From Channallabes apus (lineage: Eukaryota; Chordata; Actinopteri; Siluriformes; Clariidae): a stretch of 64,000 bases of DNA. Numbering within the stretch: the stretch's first letter is position 1; each line of letters starts with the position of its first letter. The DNA is taken from assembly GCA_030522415.1 (NCBI GenBank), contig CM060130.1:21650965-21714964 (forward strand), written 5' to 3'. Below the pieces are notes generated by a model. The model ran no database searches and had not been told where the DNA came from. It was given only the letters and a program-made list of their open reading frames with translations. Shown here piece by piece: positions 22,515 to 33,704 of the stretch. The position numbers and the translations under genes were made by a program.

Positions 22515-23967
22515 AATCTTGGGCAAATAGTTTTTCACACCACTGTATGTGTTCAACATCTATGGTGGCTGAGTCCCCCTTAACTGAAAATCCTAGTAAC
22601 GCCCCTGGTCTGACGTAACACAAATTTTATTGTTTAGCAGTGATAAACTGTATATTTGGAGGAAAAAGGGGAAAGCTTTGAAGCCTCAGAACACCATCAA
22701 CTGTGAAGTATGGGGGTCTTAGTATAATGTTGTGAGGCTGCTTTGCTGCAGAAGGGACTGGTGCACTTCACAAAATAGATGGCATCATAATATAAGAAAA
22801 TTATGTATATATTGAAACAACATCTGAAGACATCAGCCAGGAAGTTAAAACTTGGATGAAGATGTGTCTTCCAAATGGCAGCCCTGATCTAAATCTTATA
22901 GAAAATGTGTAGGCGCCACTGAAAAGGCGAGTGCGTGCAAGAAAGCCTACAAACCTGACCCAGTTACACCAATTCAATTCAATTCAGTTTTATTTGTATA
23001 GCGCTTTTAACAATTGACATTGTCTCAAAACAGCTTTACACAACCAAAGAACTATTTAAGTTTGTATGGAATGTGAATGTGTATGAATCAAAATGTTCAG
23101 ATAGTCCCTGGTGAGCAAGCCCGAGGGCGACAGTGGCAAGGAAAATCTCACTGAGATGGTAATAGGAAGAAACCTTGAGAGGAACCAGACTCAACAGGGA
23201 ACCCATCCTCATCTGGGTGAAACAGATAGCAGGAAATTATCTGCATTTATACAGTGTTAAGTGTTAGTTTCAGCTATAATAGTTGATGTTAATTGATGTT
23301 ATAATAGTTGATGTACAGTAAAATGTAGTCCAGTAGTTATTGGAGACTCAGATAGACTTGTAGAAGGTTCCAGTCCTGAACTATCGAATTGTCAAGTCCT
23401 CAGAGAAACAGCTGACAACACCAGTCGAGGCCAGAACCATCTTCTAAGTAGATAGAATCATCCCCATACACCAGGCACATCCCAAAGAGACACACGGGGC
23501 ATCCATGCGACGAGACCTCCAACCAGAAACGGGGATAGATCAGACAGGTCCGGAGGGCAGAGGGAGTCTGGATCACTGGCAGCTCAGGAACGACATGTGT
23601 AGCTCGAGAGAGAGAAAGAGTGAAAGGGAGAGAGGAAAGAGAAAGAGGTGGAGAAAGAGAAGAGGAGGAGAGATTGCAATTAGGTATGGTCACAGTCACA
23701 ATGTCTAATGTGAATGTATATTTACTGTCGAGTGCAAGCAGGGACTCCGGCAGGACTAACTATGACAGCATAACTAAAAGGGAGAGCCAGAAGGAAACAC
23801 AAACATGAGGGCTCCCTGAGATGTAAAGCAAACAATCACCTCACCGTCAACAAGCCTGAGTGATCAAATGAGACTGAGGAAGACAGCATCTAAACATAGC
23901 AGTTCACCATAATACTCTACGTCCATGAGTCCCCCAGATCTGCTCCTTTACCTTATGGCAAATCTAT

Positions 23968-26943
23968 TTATAAAAATGCTTGGCTAAATAAATAGGTTTT
24001 GAGCCTAGACTTAAACACTGAGACTGTGTCTGAGTCCCGAACACTATTTGGAAAACTATTCCATAATTTTGGGGCTTTGTAAGAAAAAGCTCTGCCCCCA
24101 GCTGTAGTTTTCATAATATGCGGTACTGACAAGCAGCCTGCATCCTTTGACCGAAGTAGGCGTGGCGGATCGTAAGACACTAGCAGTTCGCTCAGATACT
24201 GCGGCGCGAGACCATTTAATGCTTTATATGTCAAGAGTAGTATTTTAAAATCAATGCGAAATTTCACAGGGAGCCAATGTAGTGAAGGTAGGATAGGGGT
24301 GATGTGCTCATATCTTCTGGTTCTAGTGTGGACTCTCGCTGCTGCATTCTGGACTAGCTGAAGCTTGTTTATGCACCTGACTGAACAACCAGACAGTAAG
24401 GCATTACAATAGTCCAACCTAGAAGTGATAAAAGCATGACCTAGTTTTTCAGCATCGTTTAGCGACAATATATTTCTTATCTTGGCAATATTTCTGAGGT
24501 GAAAGAATGCTATCCTGGTGATATTATCTACATGAGCTTCAAATGAAAGGCTGGAATCTATAATCACGCCGAGGTCTTTTACTGTTGCACATGATGGAAC
24601 AGAAAGGCCATCTGAAGTTACGGTGTGATCTAAGATTTTACTTCTAGCTGTATGCGGTCCTATGACTAGAACTTCTGTCTTATCCGGCTTAAGCAGAAGG
24701 AAGTTAATTAGCATCCAATTTCTTATGTCCTGCACACATTGCTCAACTTTAGTAAGATGGTTTTTCTCATCAGGTTTTGTTGAGACGTATACAGTAGCTG
24801 TGTGTCGTCAGCTTAACAATGAAAACTAATACCATGCTTACGGATTATGTTGCCCAGAGGAAGCATGTAAAGGGAAAAAAAGCAGTGGGCCTAAAACTGA
24901 ACCCTGCGGAACGCCAAACTCCACTAGAGAACATGCAGAATAATCACCATTTAAGTCTACATACTGATAACGATTGGTCAAATAGGATTTGAGCCAGGAG
25001 AGGGCTGTACCCTTAATTCCTACTACATTTTCTAATCTGTGAAGAAGAATAGCATGATCAATGGTGTCAAAAGCTGCACTGAGGTCGAGTAATACAAGCA
25101 TAGTTACACAACCCTGATCAGAGGCCAATAGGAGGTCATTTACTACTTTAACGAGTGCTGTTTCTGTGCTGTGATGAGGCCTAAATCCTGACTGATACAG
25201 TTCATGTATGCCATTTCTATGTAGATATGAGCATAGCTGCTCTGCTACTATCTTTTCCAGAATCTTAGAGATAAAGGGGAGGTTTGATATTGGCCTGTAA
25301 TTGGACAGCTGACAGGGGTCGAGGTCAGGTTTCTTAATTATTGGTTTGATAACTGCTAATTTAAAAGATTTTGGAACATAACCAATGCTGAGTGAGGAAT
25401 TAATTATTCTCAACAGCGGTTCTGTTATTACTGGTACTATCTGTTTAAGAAAATGTGTTGGTATAGGATCTAATATACAGGTTTAAGGAATTGCAGAAGA
25501 GATGAGTGAAATTAGTTCATTCTCTTCAACGGGAGTAAAGTATTCTAGGTTTGAATCTGACATGGCTAGGTTAACATCTGTATCAATTACATTGTTCGGT
25601 TTCAAAGCCTCAATTTTATGCCTGATATTTACAATTTTATTATTAAAAAAGTTCATGAAGTCCTCACTATTGCATGATGTTGTTGTGGAGATTTCTGTAG
25701 TGGTCTTATTTCTGGTTAATTTGGCTACGGTATTAAATAAAAATCTAGGATTATTTTTATTTTCTTCTATAAGAGTGGAGAGATACGTTGATCTAGCTAC
25801 ACTAAGAGCTTTCCTATAGTTCAGGATGCTCTCTTTCCATGCTATTTGAAATACTAACAATTTAGTTTGACGCCATTTACACTCTAATTTCCGAGCGGTC
25901 TGTTTTAAAGTGCACGTGTGATCGTTATACCAGGGAGCGAGTTTCTTATCTCTAATAATTTTTCTTTTAGCTGGAGCTACATTATCTAAGGTACAACGAA
26001 ATGTCGACTCTAAATATTCAGTCGCCTGATCAAGTTCTGTGGGGTCAGACGGTGGCCTAATCGAAGTTGGTAACTCTGGGAGATTACTGGTAAAACTCTG
26101 TGTGGTAGTTGATGTGAAAGTACGTTTAATACGGTAGCGCGGTGCTGTGCGTACATTATCACTGTGACACACTTGAATGGAGACAAGATAGTGATCTGAG
26201 ATAATTTCAGACAGTGGAATTGTGAATAGATTTAGTAATATTCTTCGGATTAATTATAAGAAATGTAAAGTGTGACCTGCTTTATGAGTGGGTCCTACTA
26301 CACACTGATTTACACCTACGGAGTCCAGTATGGACATAAATGCTGTTCTCAGAGGGTCTTCTGGATTCTTAAAATGAATGTTAAAATCTTCGGCAATTAA
26401 CGCTTTGTCTACAGAAACGACCAGGTCTGAGATGAAATCCGCAAATTCACTAAGAAATTCAGAATACTGCCGTGGAGGTCTGTAAATTATAATTAGTGGA
26501 ATCGACTGAGCTGACTTAATATACTTAAGTACACTTATGTTACTATAAAGAATTTCAAATGAGTTAAATTTGTGTCCGTGTTTTTGTACGATAGACAGAT
26601 TATCATTATGAATAACTGCGACGCCTCCTCCTCTACCAGTTAACCGAGGCTGGTGTATGTAGCTGTATCCAGGAGGACTAGCTTCATTTAGAGCTACATA
26701 CTCATCCTGTTTAACCCATGTTTCAGTTAAACAGAGTATATCAAACGCCTGATCTGTGATAATTTCATTAACAATAACTGCTTTTGATGCGAGAGATCTA
26801 ATATTTAACAATCCTAGCTTCAGATCAGAGGTGCCGGCTGCGCATTCAGTATGATCTGAGTTTGTGGTCTTTATGTTAATTAGATTATTGAAACAGACTT
26901 TCTGAGTCTTTCTATATTTTTGCTTAGATCGGGGAACAGACAC
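23968..26943 (-). pseudogene. L2 ORF2 endonuclease-reverse transcriptase (broken)
   Basis: Order along the minus strand: endonuclease 26943-26254 (LGLLNIRSL, CLTETWV, RGGGVAVI, IIYRPPR), linker 26172-25483, RT core 25413-24838 ([43 protein letters not shown]), then thumb and C-terminal part 24735-23968 (KDLGVIIDSSLSF, SRLDYCNALL, HWLPVKFRIDFKI). A TAA at 24813-24815 sits where the Tyr of YADD should be; the two Asp codons follow it. Frames change near 24850 and 24790, and stops interrupt at about 26250 and 25480. In EDFN the usual Gly is Glu. Confidence 0.9.
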
Positions 26944-27039
26944 AGTCTCAATATGGTGAACCCTGAGTGACGACTCTATGCAGCTAGCAGACGGTTGGTT
27001 TAGCCTGTCTGTCTGCTCCCTGGCCTGGGCTCTGGATTG

Positions 27040-27852
27040 TCACCGATTAACTAGGCCTCTACTGAGACTATGAGCTATACTGCAGGAAATGAGAGCAGCA
27101 CCTTCCCGAGTGGGATGGACACCGTCCCGCCCTAACACGCCAGCTTTGCCCTCAAAGGTCTTCCAATTGTCTATGTAGCCCACATTATTTTTGGAGCACC
27201 ACCTGGACATCCAGCGGTTCAGCTACCATAACCTGCTGTAAGCTATGTCGCCACGTCTCATTGGGATGGGACCAGAGCATATTACTTCATCGGACATCGC
27301 CTTCGCTAATTTAAACACCTCTGTTAAGTTACTCTTACTAACCTCTGACTGACGAAGGCGTATATCATTAGCTCCAGCATGTACCACTATCTTAGAGAAC
27401 CTGTGCTGTCCTAGAGCCCTAAGATTACCTGCTATGTCCGGTGCTCTGGCTCCCGGGATACACCTAACCACTGCCGCTGGCGCCCCTAAAGGTCTAGCTA
27501 ATGTCACGTGCCTCAGTATAGAGTCTCCTATAACCAGAGCTCTTTCAGGTTTCTCAGCGGCTGCAGCACTGAGGAGAGCAAACCTGTTGGACACGTGAGG
27601 CGCAGAGGAGGTGTGCTCCGGCGGGCTAGCCTTAGCGTTAGCTTTGGCTGAACGAGCATGCCGCCGAGTCGTCACCCACTCGCCCCGCTGTGTGGGCTCT
27701 AATGCCGGAGTCGGGGGCTGTTTATCTCCACCTGTGGCACCCAGACTGTCCGCTACAGGAATAACGCTGCTCTCACACTCTCTAACACTCTCTAAAGTCT
27801 GGATGCGCTCCTCTAATGCTGATATCTTCTCCGTCAGAGTGCTCACTAACAC
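27040..27852 (-). pseudogene. L2 ORF1 with SGNH esterase, one in-frame stop
   Basis: The minus-strand frame starts at 27852 with a coiled-coil-like leader (LTEKISALEERIQTLES), then a Pro/Ala-rich linker. An SGNH hydrolase follows: ALVIGDSILRH carries the nucleophile Ser, VVHAGANDIR the Asn block, and GRDGVHPTREG (27110-27140) the Asp/His pair. A TAG near 27223 falls between the second and third blocks; the frame continues open beyond it to the TGA at about 27040. All esterase active-site residues are therefore still encoded, split by one stop. The domain is known in CR1/L2 ORF1 proteins, where its exact role in retrotransposition is unsettled. Confidence 0.85.
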
Positions 27853-28717
27853 ACACCTACAGTATCACAAATAAAATTATCGCTAATGACGGAGGAAGAA
27901 TGTCTAAACATCCTGCACTCTACAAACTGAACAAGCTGAACGGTAGACATTATAACGTACCTGTGTGTCAGAGTTTTAGTTGTTTGGAGATGAATTCCGT
28001 TTGTTGTTCTTAGACGAGGAAACTCGCGCGTTCTCCAAAAATTGCAGAAAAAAGGCGAAGCCGAATAGTATGGAGATGTAAAAGCTAGTTGCTATTAATA
28101 TTGTTATTGTATAAAGCGATGTAATTTAAACGCTGATACAAACGTGAAACTTTCGCAGCAACGATACGAAAACAGGAAGCTACCAGTTCTGTCAAGAGGA
28201 GTGGGCCAAAATTCCAGCAAACTATTGTAGAAATCTACAGAGAAAAAGTTTACTCCGATTTAATGCTTGACAGTAAGGTTATGTTTTTTTTTTTTTTTAT
28301 GAAGTGTATGTAAATATCTGGTTTCAACTGTATGAGCATCAGGAGTGTAGTGAACACAACATACTGTGATCGGTGGCAGAATATTCATCATGCTGTTGTC
28401 TAGTTTGTCATTAGTGTTCTACACACACACAAATCTGACCTACACACTGATACTGAAAGTTAGATATCAAAGCCAAAGATAGAAAAGTATACAGTTATAC
28501 ACAACACACTTATACACAGTGCATGAAGCACACAAGTACAGAAAATACACACTAATAATGTGCTGATTTACCACAGTAATGTAAGTTTCAACAGTAGTTG
28601 AACATGTCTTGAAAGCACAGAGTGAAGATTGTTTTATCAGATATTCTGTCTGTAAATCATACATTTTTCTCATTATATTTTATCTAACATTACATTTCTC
28701 TCTGTTGTTTCACACGA

Positions 28718-28731
28718 CACCTTCAGCATGG
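28718..28731 (+). CDS. Microexon A2 (14 nt), acceptor damaged
   Basis: CACCTTCAGCATGG is followed by the donor gtaagtaaataac. One base differs from A1, and it would encode A-P-S-A-W. The preceding bases are cacacga where A1 and A3 have cacag, so the AG acceptor has become GA. This copy is probably skipped, or marks a dead unit. Confidence 0.45.
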
Positions 28732-28789
28732 GTAAGTAAATAACTTGACTTCACACTAATGATTAACACTGATATTTTATAATAGTATC

Positions 28790-29819
28790 AAAGGCATCAG
28801 ATTTAAATTCTGGGACCAAACAAAATGTCAGATGTGGTGTGGCTGAACCAAAACTATGAACCAAAACAAACGGCATTTCACAATAGCAATTTGACAAAAC
28901 AGATCAGGCTAACAAAACAGATGCAAGACAAAGGAAACAGAACTTAAACAGGCTATTTATAACTGAACTAATGAGCTACCTCGGTTCACCTGACCGAGGT
29001 GCATTTTTGGAAACGTACAGTAGTTCCAAATAACAAAAACACAAAAAGAACTCAAAGAGTCTCTGGGCGCAAGACGCCCTCTAGGGGTTAACCTTGACAC
29101 AAACATATAAACCATTTTCAGATGATGTTTGTGAAGGACTCAGTAATTGAGATTTCATCTCCATCAGTCATCGCCTTACCTGTGCATAGCCCCACTTCAC
29201 TTCAATAATTCATTAACTATTATTCATTGATTAGTTTTTTAACATAAAACCAAGAAACAATCCAAATCCAAAATGGAAGGGACAAAAAGGTTAATTTATT
29301 TATTTATAATTTTGTGTTCCAATCCAATTAAGCCAGTCATGTGTGCTTCTGGTAGCAGAACAAAATTCATTTGTATCAGTTGAAAGCCAAGTGAAGCAAG
29401 TTTACTTTTTGTTTTTTACATTTTGTGCAAGATTTAGTGAACACTTAGCAACAAGGGTCCCAAGATTGTTTGTAACGCTTGTATTAATTAATTATCTGAG
29501 ATTACTCAAACACAGGCTTTTTTATCTCATCTGCTGGTGTTAACAAAACCCAAGAACATGAAAGACACAAATAACTCTCAACATACAGTACCAAACGCAA
29601 TTGTGTATTATACAAAACAGACCCTGCAGTGCACAAAATATGACTATTTACAACTGTATACACAATATTTTGCTGTGTATGTGAATGCATCTATTTTCCC
29701 AAATCCTGTATACTGTGTGAACTGTGGGTTGTGGGGTTATTGTATCGGCCTTACCGGCTTTTTGAGTCAATCCAGGAGCATGATGACAACCAGTTGTATG
29801 CATATAAATATCAATAAAG
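28790..29819. other. No gene recognised
   Basis: Follows the second A-type intron unit. A block at about 29105-29175 still resembles the intron unit (gatgatgtttgtgaaggact). The rest is anonymous. Short frames near 29343 and 29537 have no recognisable motifs. Confidence 0.5.
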
Positions 29820-30225
29820 GATTGGCCTCCTAAGGTCCTATGGAGCTTGTTGAAAGAGTAAGGGTAACTCATTCCATAGCTGAGGAGCAGCTACTGAAAA
29901 GGCTCGATCACATCGAAGTTAACATTGGAGTTTGGAGAAGCAGATTGTCAGTGGACCTGAGAGAGTGAGATGGAACATATGGGTGCAGCAAGATAGGCTG
30001 GAGCAAGACCATTTAAACACTTAAATACAAATAATTTTTAAAACGGTTTGGGGTAATATGCTCTCGTCTGCCTACACCGGTTAAACGAGCTGTGGCATTT
30101 TCCACCAACTGTAGGCGAGCCATAGCAGTGTGGCTGATTCCAAAGAGCAATGCATTATAATACTCAAGACGAGAGATTACAAAAGCATGGACAACCGATT
30201 CCAGGTCCCGCCTTGACAATATAGG
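29820..30225 (-). pseudogene. L2-type LINE C-terminal scrap
   Basis: The minus-strand frame 30219-30013 contains VVHAFVISRLEYYNALLFG and ARLQLVENATARLTG. These match the conserved end of L2 reverse transcriptase (HAFITSRLDYCN, QLVQNAAAR). Neighbouring bases down to 29820 extend the similarity in broken frames. It is a 5'- and 3'-truncated relic. Confidence 0.75.
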
Positions 30226-30411
30226 CTTAATCTATATCTGTACGGTGTGTGTATATATAAATTTCTCTTTCATGCTCCAGCTAGTGTGTAACATTGCTGC
30301 AGACTGTTAATATATTTGTCGAGTTATTTAATTATATTGTTGATCTGTACAGCACTATTATGACTGTTCTGTTTATTATACCTTCTTCTGTGTTTGATTG
30401 ATGCCTCACAC

Positions 30412-31545
30412 TAGGGCTGTAGCTATCGAATATTTTAGTCATCTAATATTCTACCAAAAATTTAATCGATTAATCGAGTAATCCGATAAAATGTACTTTT
30501 GCTTAATTAAACAGCAATGTAAAATATCCAAGAGAAATAAAGATTAATTGGTTTTCTTTTTAGAAAAATCTACTTTTATTTTTTAAATGCATACAGAATT
30601 TTATCAAAAATAAACATTGTTATTATTCACAATACAAGGAAAAGCTTATACTCCTATCTCACCTATGTGGTTTGACTTACGGTTAGATGCGGTGTTCGGC
30701 ACCGTGAGCTGCCGCTATTGCCCGCCGATGTTCCATGAAGTTCTGCAAGGTCCGCTAAAACCGCCAAAAAATTAAACATGTTTTTAAGGCGGTGTACAAT
30801 ATTATTCCCCAAGTTTTGATGCGTATCCTTAGATTGATTGATTCAAGTTAAGCTTAGTGCTTAACTAATAAAATAAAAATAAATACAACAACAATTTATT
30901 AAGTGAAATATGGCTCTAAACATGTTAAATTTTTCGCATGGAAAGATGAAAACGTAATCGCAGCGCCAAAAATGAACCGTACTTGGGATATTAAAGTTGA
31001 CTGAGATGAATTATGTGCATTACAGTACCATACATTTTTATTTTAAAGCCTTTTCTCAGATGCAAAAACTAAAAAAAATTACTTTAAAGATCAAAAAAAC
31101 TAAGGCACACATTGAAATAAATAATTATACAAAAACACTACGCTGTGCAACTAAACTTTCAGAACTAAAAGTTTCAAAATCTACAGCTCAGGCAAAGCAT
31201 ATAAGTCTTTACTGACAATTTATGTAATTTTCTCTTGCTGGTTTCTTCATCTCTTGGCTCACTGATAATTCTATCGCTCCTTTCCATTTTGTAGCCCGCA
31301 CCAGAACGCTCCCTCAAATCAATACACAGCTAACTGTTTGTGTCTCCTTCCGCTTTGTGGGTGACGTAAGCGTTTCTTCTTCGTTAGTGTTTACTGGCGG
31401 CTTCCGGAAGCGCACTTTGTCAAAAGCCAACAAAATTTCAACAAATAATTGCACATAAACATAATGCAAGCTTTTAACATTAATTAAAAAAAGCTTTTTT
31501 TGTAATCAAAATACTAGAGTTACTCAAAGAATCGTTTCAGCCCTA
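30412..31545. mobile_element. hAT-like non-autonomous element with 8-bp duplication
   Basis: The ends tagggctgtagctatcga and (inverse) tagggctgaaacgattctt are flanked by the perfect 8-bp repeat cctcacac (30404-30411 and 31546-31553). The outer inverted repeat is short and imperfect. No transposase is encoded. It has received a copy of the 'CCCCTATCTCACC' element at about 30649-30990. Confidence 0.85.
30649..30990. mobile_element. 'CCCCTATCTCACC' element, second copy
   Basis: It starts ctcctatctcacctatgtgg and shares, in order, the gatgcgg, caccgtgag, aattaaacatg and gaaacgtaatc-like blocks with 8390-8860. The right terminus is worn. An interior segment (about 30834-30905) resembles sequence near 62985-63095, so this copy may carry a foreign insert or a longer family core. 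Confidence 0.65.
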
Positions 31546-31553
31546 CCTCACAC

Positions 31554-32713
31554 AGCTGTAAATGTGTGTTTTTTTCCTTTGGATTACACAAATATTTCTC
31601 TTCACTTGGGGAGAAAAAAGGGGCAGCATTTTTATTTGAAATGTGATTTGCCCTGAAAATGTGGTTATTAATTTGTCTTATAGTGGATTGTAGAAAACTA
31701 GAAATATGCAGCAGTTTCAGCCGTGGCAGTAATAGTGGGCTGAGTGAGGAAAGTGTGGACGTCACATTAGGGCATTTCACACACACAGCAGAGATTCAAG
31801 AAGATAAAATGTGTGAATTATGTAAGGGGCGTCCTGCACCGCCGGTTATGTCTCACAACACCCTGTTCAGAGGCTTACATGTTTAACTCCCTTAAACAGC
31901 TTGAAATTCTCCATAGTGTTCAGGAACAATATAATGCAATAAGAAGAGCATTATCCAGTACAACACGTGAAGAAACAAGTAAAAACTTCCAGGTCACCCA
32001 TAATAGAATGTAAGTCTCTGTGATTCAAGCACAAAACGGCAGATCAAAAACATGCCATTGTAACACTGACCTCTTTTAACCTGAAAATATGAGGGAGCTG
32101 CTGTACTCAGTTCAGAAGAATCTGCAACATTTTTAATATGAAAATCTTACCTTCACCAAACACTATATGCACCATCCCTCCTCAGAAAAACAGCACCAAT
32201 ACCTTTTTATCTCTGCAGAGAAAACCTAATTCCTGTATACATAAAAACCTACATTTAAGCTCTATATACAGTACAAGCAATATGCATAAACATGGACTAA
32301 ATGTACCATATACATAAATATTGTGCAGTTCATGTACAAACAATTGTACATTCTTTGCACAGTAAAAAAAGAAACCACTGAGTACTGAAAAAGCATCAAA
32401 AGGCTCAAGGAGGTGGAGAAGAAATAGGGTTCACTCAGTCTTTTAGCAACACATCCCTCATTTATGTCTGAGGCCCAGGCACCACTTGTCCATTCAGTGT
32501 CCATGGAATTTCTTGAATACTGGGCAAGTGTAAAGTACATCTGCCTCTTTTATGCAGCTCCTTCAAGACACTACTGCATGCTGTTTCCCCCATGCTTCTC
32601 TCTATCTTGCTATTCACCCAGTTTCTGTTTCTATTCTTCTGCCTTTGTATCCCCCTCACAGAGTCCTTCCCCTCCACTTGGAGCCTTCAAACTCGTTCAT
32701 AACATTTAGACAT
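31554..32713. other. No gene recognised
   Basis: Anonymous sequence between the hAT-like and Tigger-like elements. Several open frames of 60-95 codons overlap on both strands without family signatures or matched splice signals. Confidence 0.5.
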
Positions 32714-32715
32714 TA

Positions 32716-33440
32716 CAGTGGAACCTTGGTTTGTGTGTTGCAAGATGAGCAAAAAATTAAGAAATTCTTACTTGATAAACGAGCGAGGTTTTGCACTACA
32801 AGTATGACGTATCTGCTTTGTCTGCTGAGCGTCACGTGATCACACCTGAGCCAGTGGTTCTCCTCTCTGTCACACTGCAGGATTGTGAGTAATCACCTCT
32901 CATGCTCAGTCTCAGTGCATGTGCATCACTCATAGTCAACATCCGTGCTCGCGTGTACAATTTACTATAACATTTCGAGTGTAAAGCATTTTTTTATTTT
33001 GTGTCCAAGTGTAGTGACTGTTCTTTAGTAACTGTACTGCAACAACAGTACATCATGAAAAAAATTGTTTAAAAGGCTGTAGTAGTGCGGGAGATGAATC
33101 TGTTTTGAACATGCAACGTCACATTTCCGCAAAATCATCAAAAGGAGGCAAATGCAAATGTCATTAGGGAGGGTTCCTGTTAAAGATTTCAGTTTTCTGA
33201 CAAAGATTTTGACAAAGAGCAGTGATTCCATTAGTTTGTGTGTGAAACACGTCCTACACAGTAGCCCCCCACCCCCACTTCTCTCTCTTGTCTCATTTAC
33301 ACTAGCACAATTATTTTCAAAGGGAAAGTGCAGGTAAATTTCTGTTATTTCGTATGAGGAAATTCACTTTGATATATGAGTGCTTTGGATTACAAGCTTG
33401 TTTCCAGAATGAATTATGCTCGCAATCAAACGTTTAACTG
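32716..33440. mobile_element. Tigger-like non-autonomous element, copy 2
   Basis: It begins cagtggaaccttggtttg and ends in a degraded inverse (caatcaaacgtttaactg), with TA at 32714-32715 and 33441-33442. The interior shares gtcacgtgatcaca, ctgagcca and caacatccgtgc-like blocks with copy 1 (read inversely) and copy 3 at 53.3 kb. About 725 bp, older and shorter than copy 1. Confidence 0.8.
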
Positions 33441-33691
33441 TATAACATTTTCCATGGTGCATTGGTGTTGGGAGTTTTAGTTCTTGTTAGCTGTAGTTCT
33501 GATATTAGCACAATGCTACATTATACAGATTTACTGTGTGTGATGACGGTTGTCTAGTTTTCTCTTTTTTAAGATGACACACATCAGCTGCATTTTAACC
33601 AGAGTAACAGTTACTTTCACATTTTCACATGGAACAATTCACATTTGTAATCATGCATTAAATCTTTACTCCCTTTTATTTAATTTTACAG

Positions 33692-33704
33692 ATGGATGCA
33701 TTAC
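33692..33704 (+). CDS. Microexon B2 (13 nt)
   Basis: The acceptor tttaattttacag is followed by ATGGATGCATTAC and the donor gtgagtataaag. It reads M-D-A-L plus one base in the expected phase. The flanking intron is a near copy of those at B1 and B3; the exon itself is not. Confidence 0.5.

Larger units (their letters stand above)
18000..22545 (+). mobile_element. Second Tc1-like transposon, nested
   Basis: The termini caatggtgtgaaaaactatt and (inverse) cagtggtgtgaaaaactatt are flanked by TA (17998-17999, 22546-22547). The inverted termini extend over about 100 bp (gatttcttattcttttgcatg). The element sits inside the hAT and is itself hit by an L2 3' tail (18963-19133) and the Rex1-like LINE (19290-22514). 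The LINE entered the right inverted repeat and removed about 7 bases. Confidence 0.9.
16607..22607. mobile_element. hAT-like element carrying nested insertions
   Basis: The left end cataggcgtcgctagg and the right end (inverse of caggggcgttactagg) match at 12 of 16 positions. They are flanked by gtctgaca (16599-16606) and gtctgacg (22608-22615), a 7-of-8 target-site duplication of hAT length. The body is 16607-17999 and 22548-22607; the Tc1 at 18000-22545 interrupts it. No hAT transposase could be recognised in the 1.4-kb body, so it is probably non-autonomous or internally deleted. Confidence 0.75.
14850..22970 (+). pseudogene. Tc1 transposase remnant (interrupted)
   Basis: Three separated pieces read as Tc1-family transposase. 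14850-15200 is the N-terminal helix-turn-helix part (KEINQDIRKRIVG, SSLGAISRCLKVPR). 16545-16606 is the HxTWGQ-style middle. 22608-22970 is the catalytic and C-terminal part (VKYGGL, LPNGSPDLNLIEN, KRRVRARKPTN in imperfect frames). In-frame stops (for example near 15047 and 15176) add to the insertions, so it is dead. Confidence 0.75.
22971..28169 (-). mobile_element. L2 LINE, near full length, inactive
   Basis: On the minus strand: 5' leader 27853-28169, ORF1 with an esterase domain, ORF2 with endonuclease and reverse transcriptase, and a 1-kb 3' UTR ending in a aattcaattcaattcagttt tail (plus-strand view, 22971-22990). It interrupts the Tc1 transposase remnant between 22970 and 28170. The duplicated target is short and imperfect (ttacacc against ctacc). 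The esterase-bearing ORF1 places it among CR1/L2 elements. Confidence 0.85.
14608..28330 (+). mobile_element. Tc1-like transposon split by nested insertions
   Basis: The left end near 14608 (atttacatacacttcataaa) pairs with the right end near 28290-28330 (tatgaagtgtatgtaaatat, then ggtttcaactg). TA flanks both sides (14606-14607, 28331-28332), and intron sequence resumes exactly where the repeat unit predicts. The left terminus has lost about 13 bases. The element body lies at 14608-15213, 16541-16606, 22608-22970 and 28170-28330; everything else is later insertions (a Tigger-like element, a hAT composite and an L2 LINE). Confidence 0.85.

Noticed and set aside
23505..23808. Arg/Glu-rich open frames
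   Set aside because: They come from a purine-rich gagagaaag tract in the L2 3' UTR.
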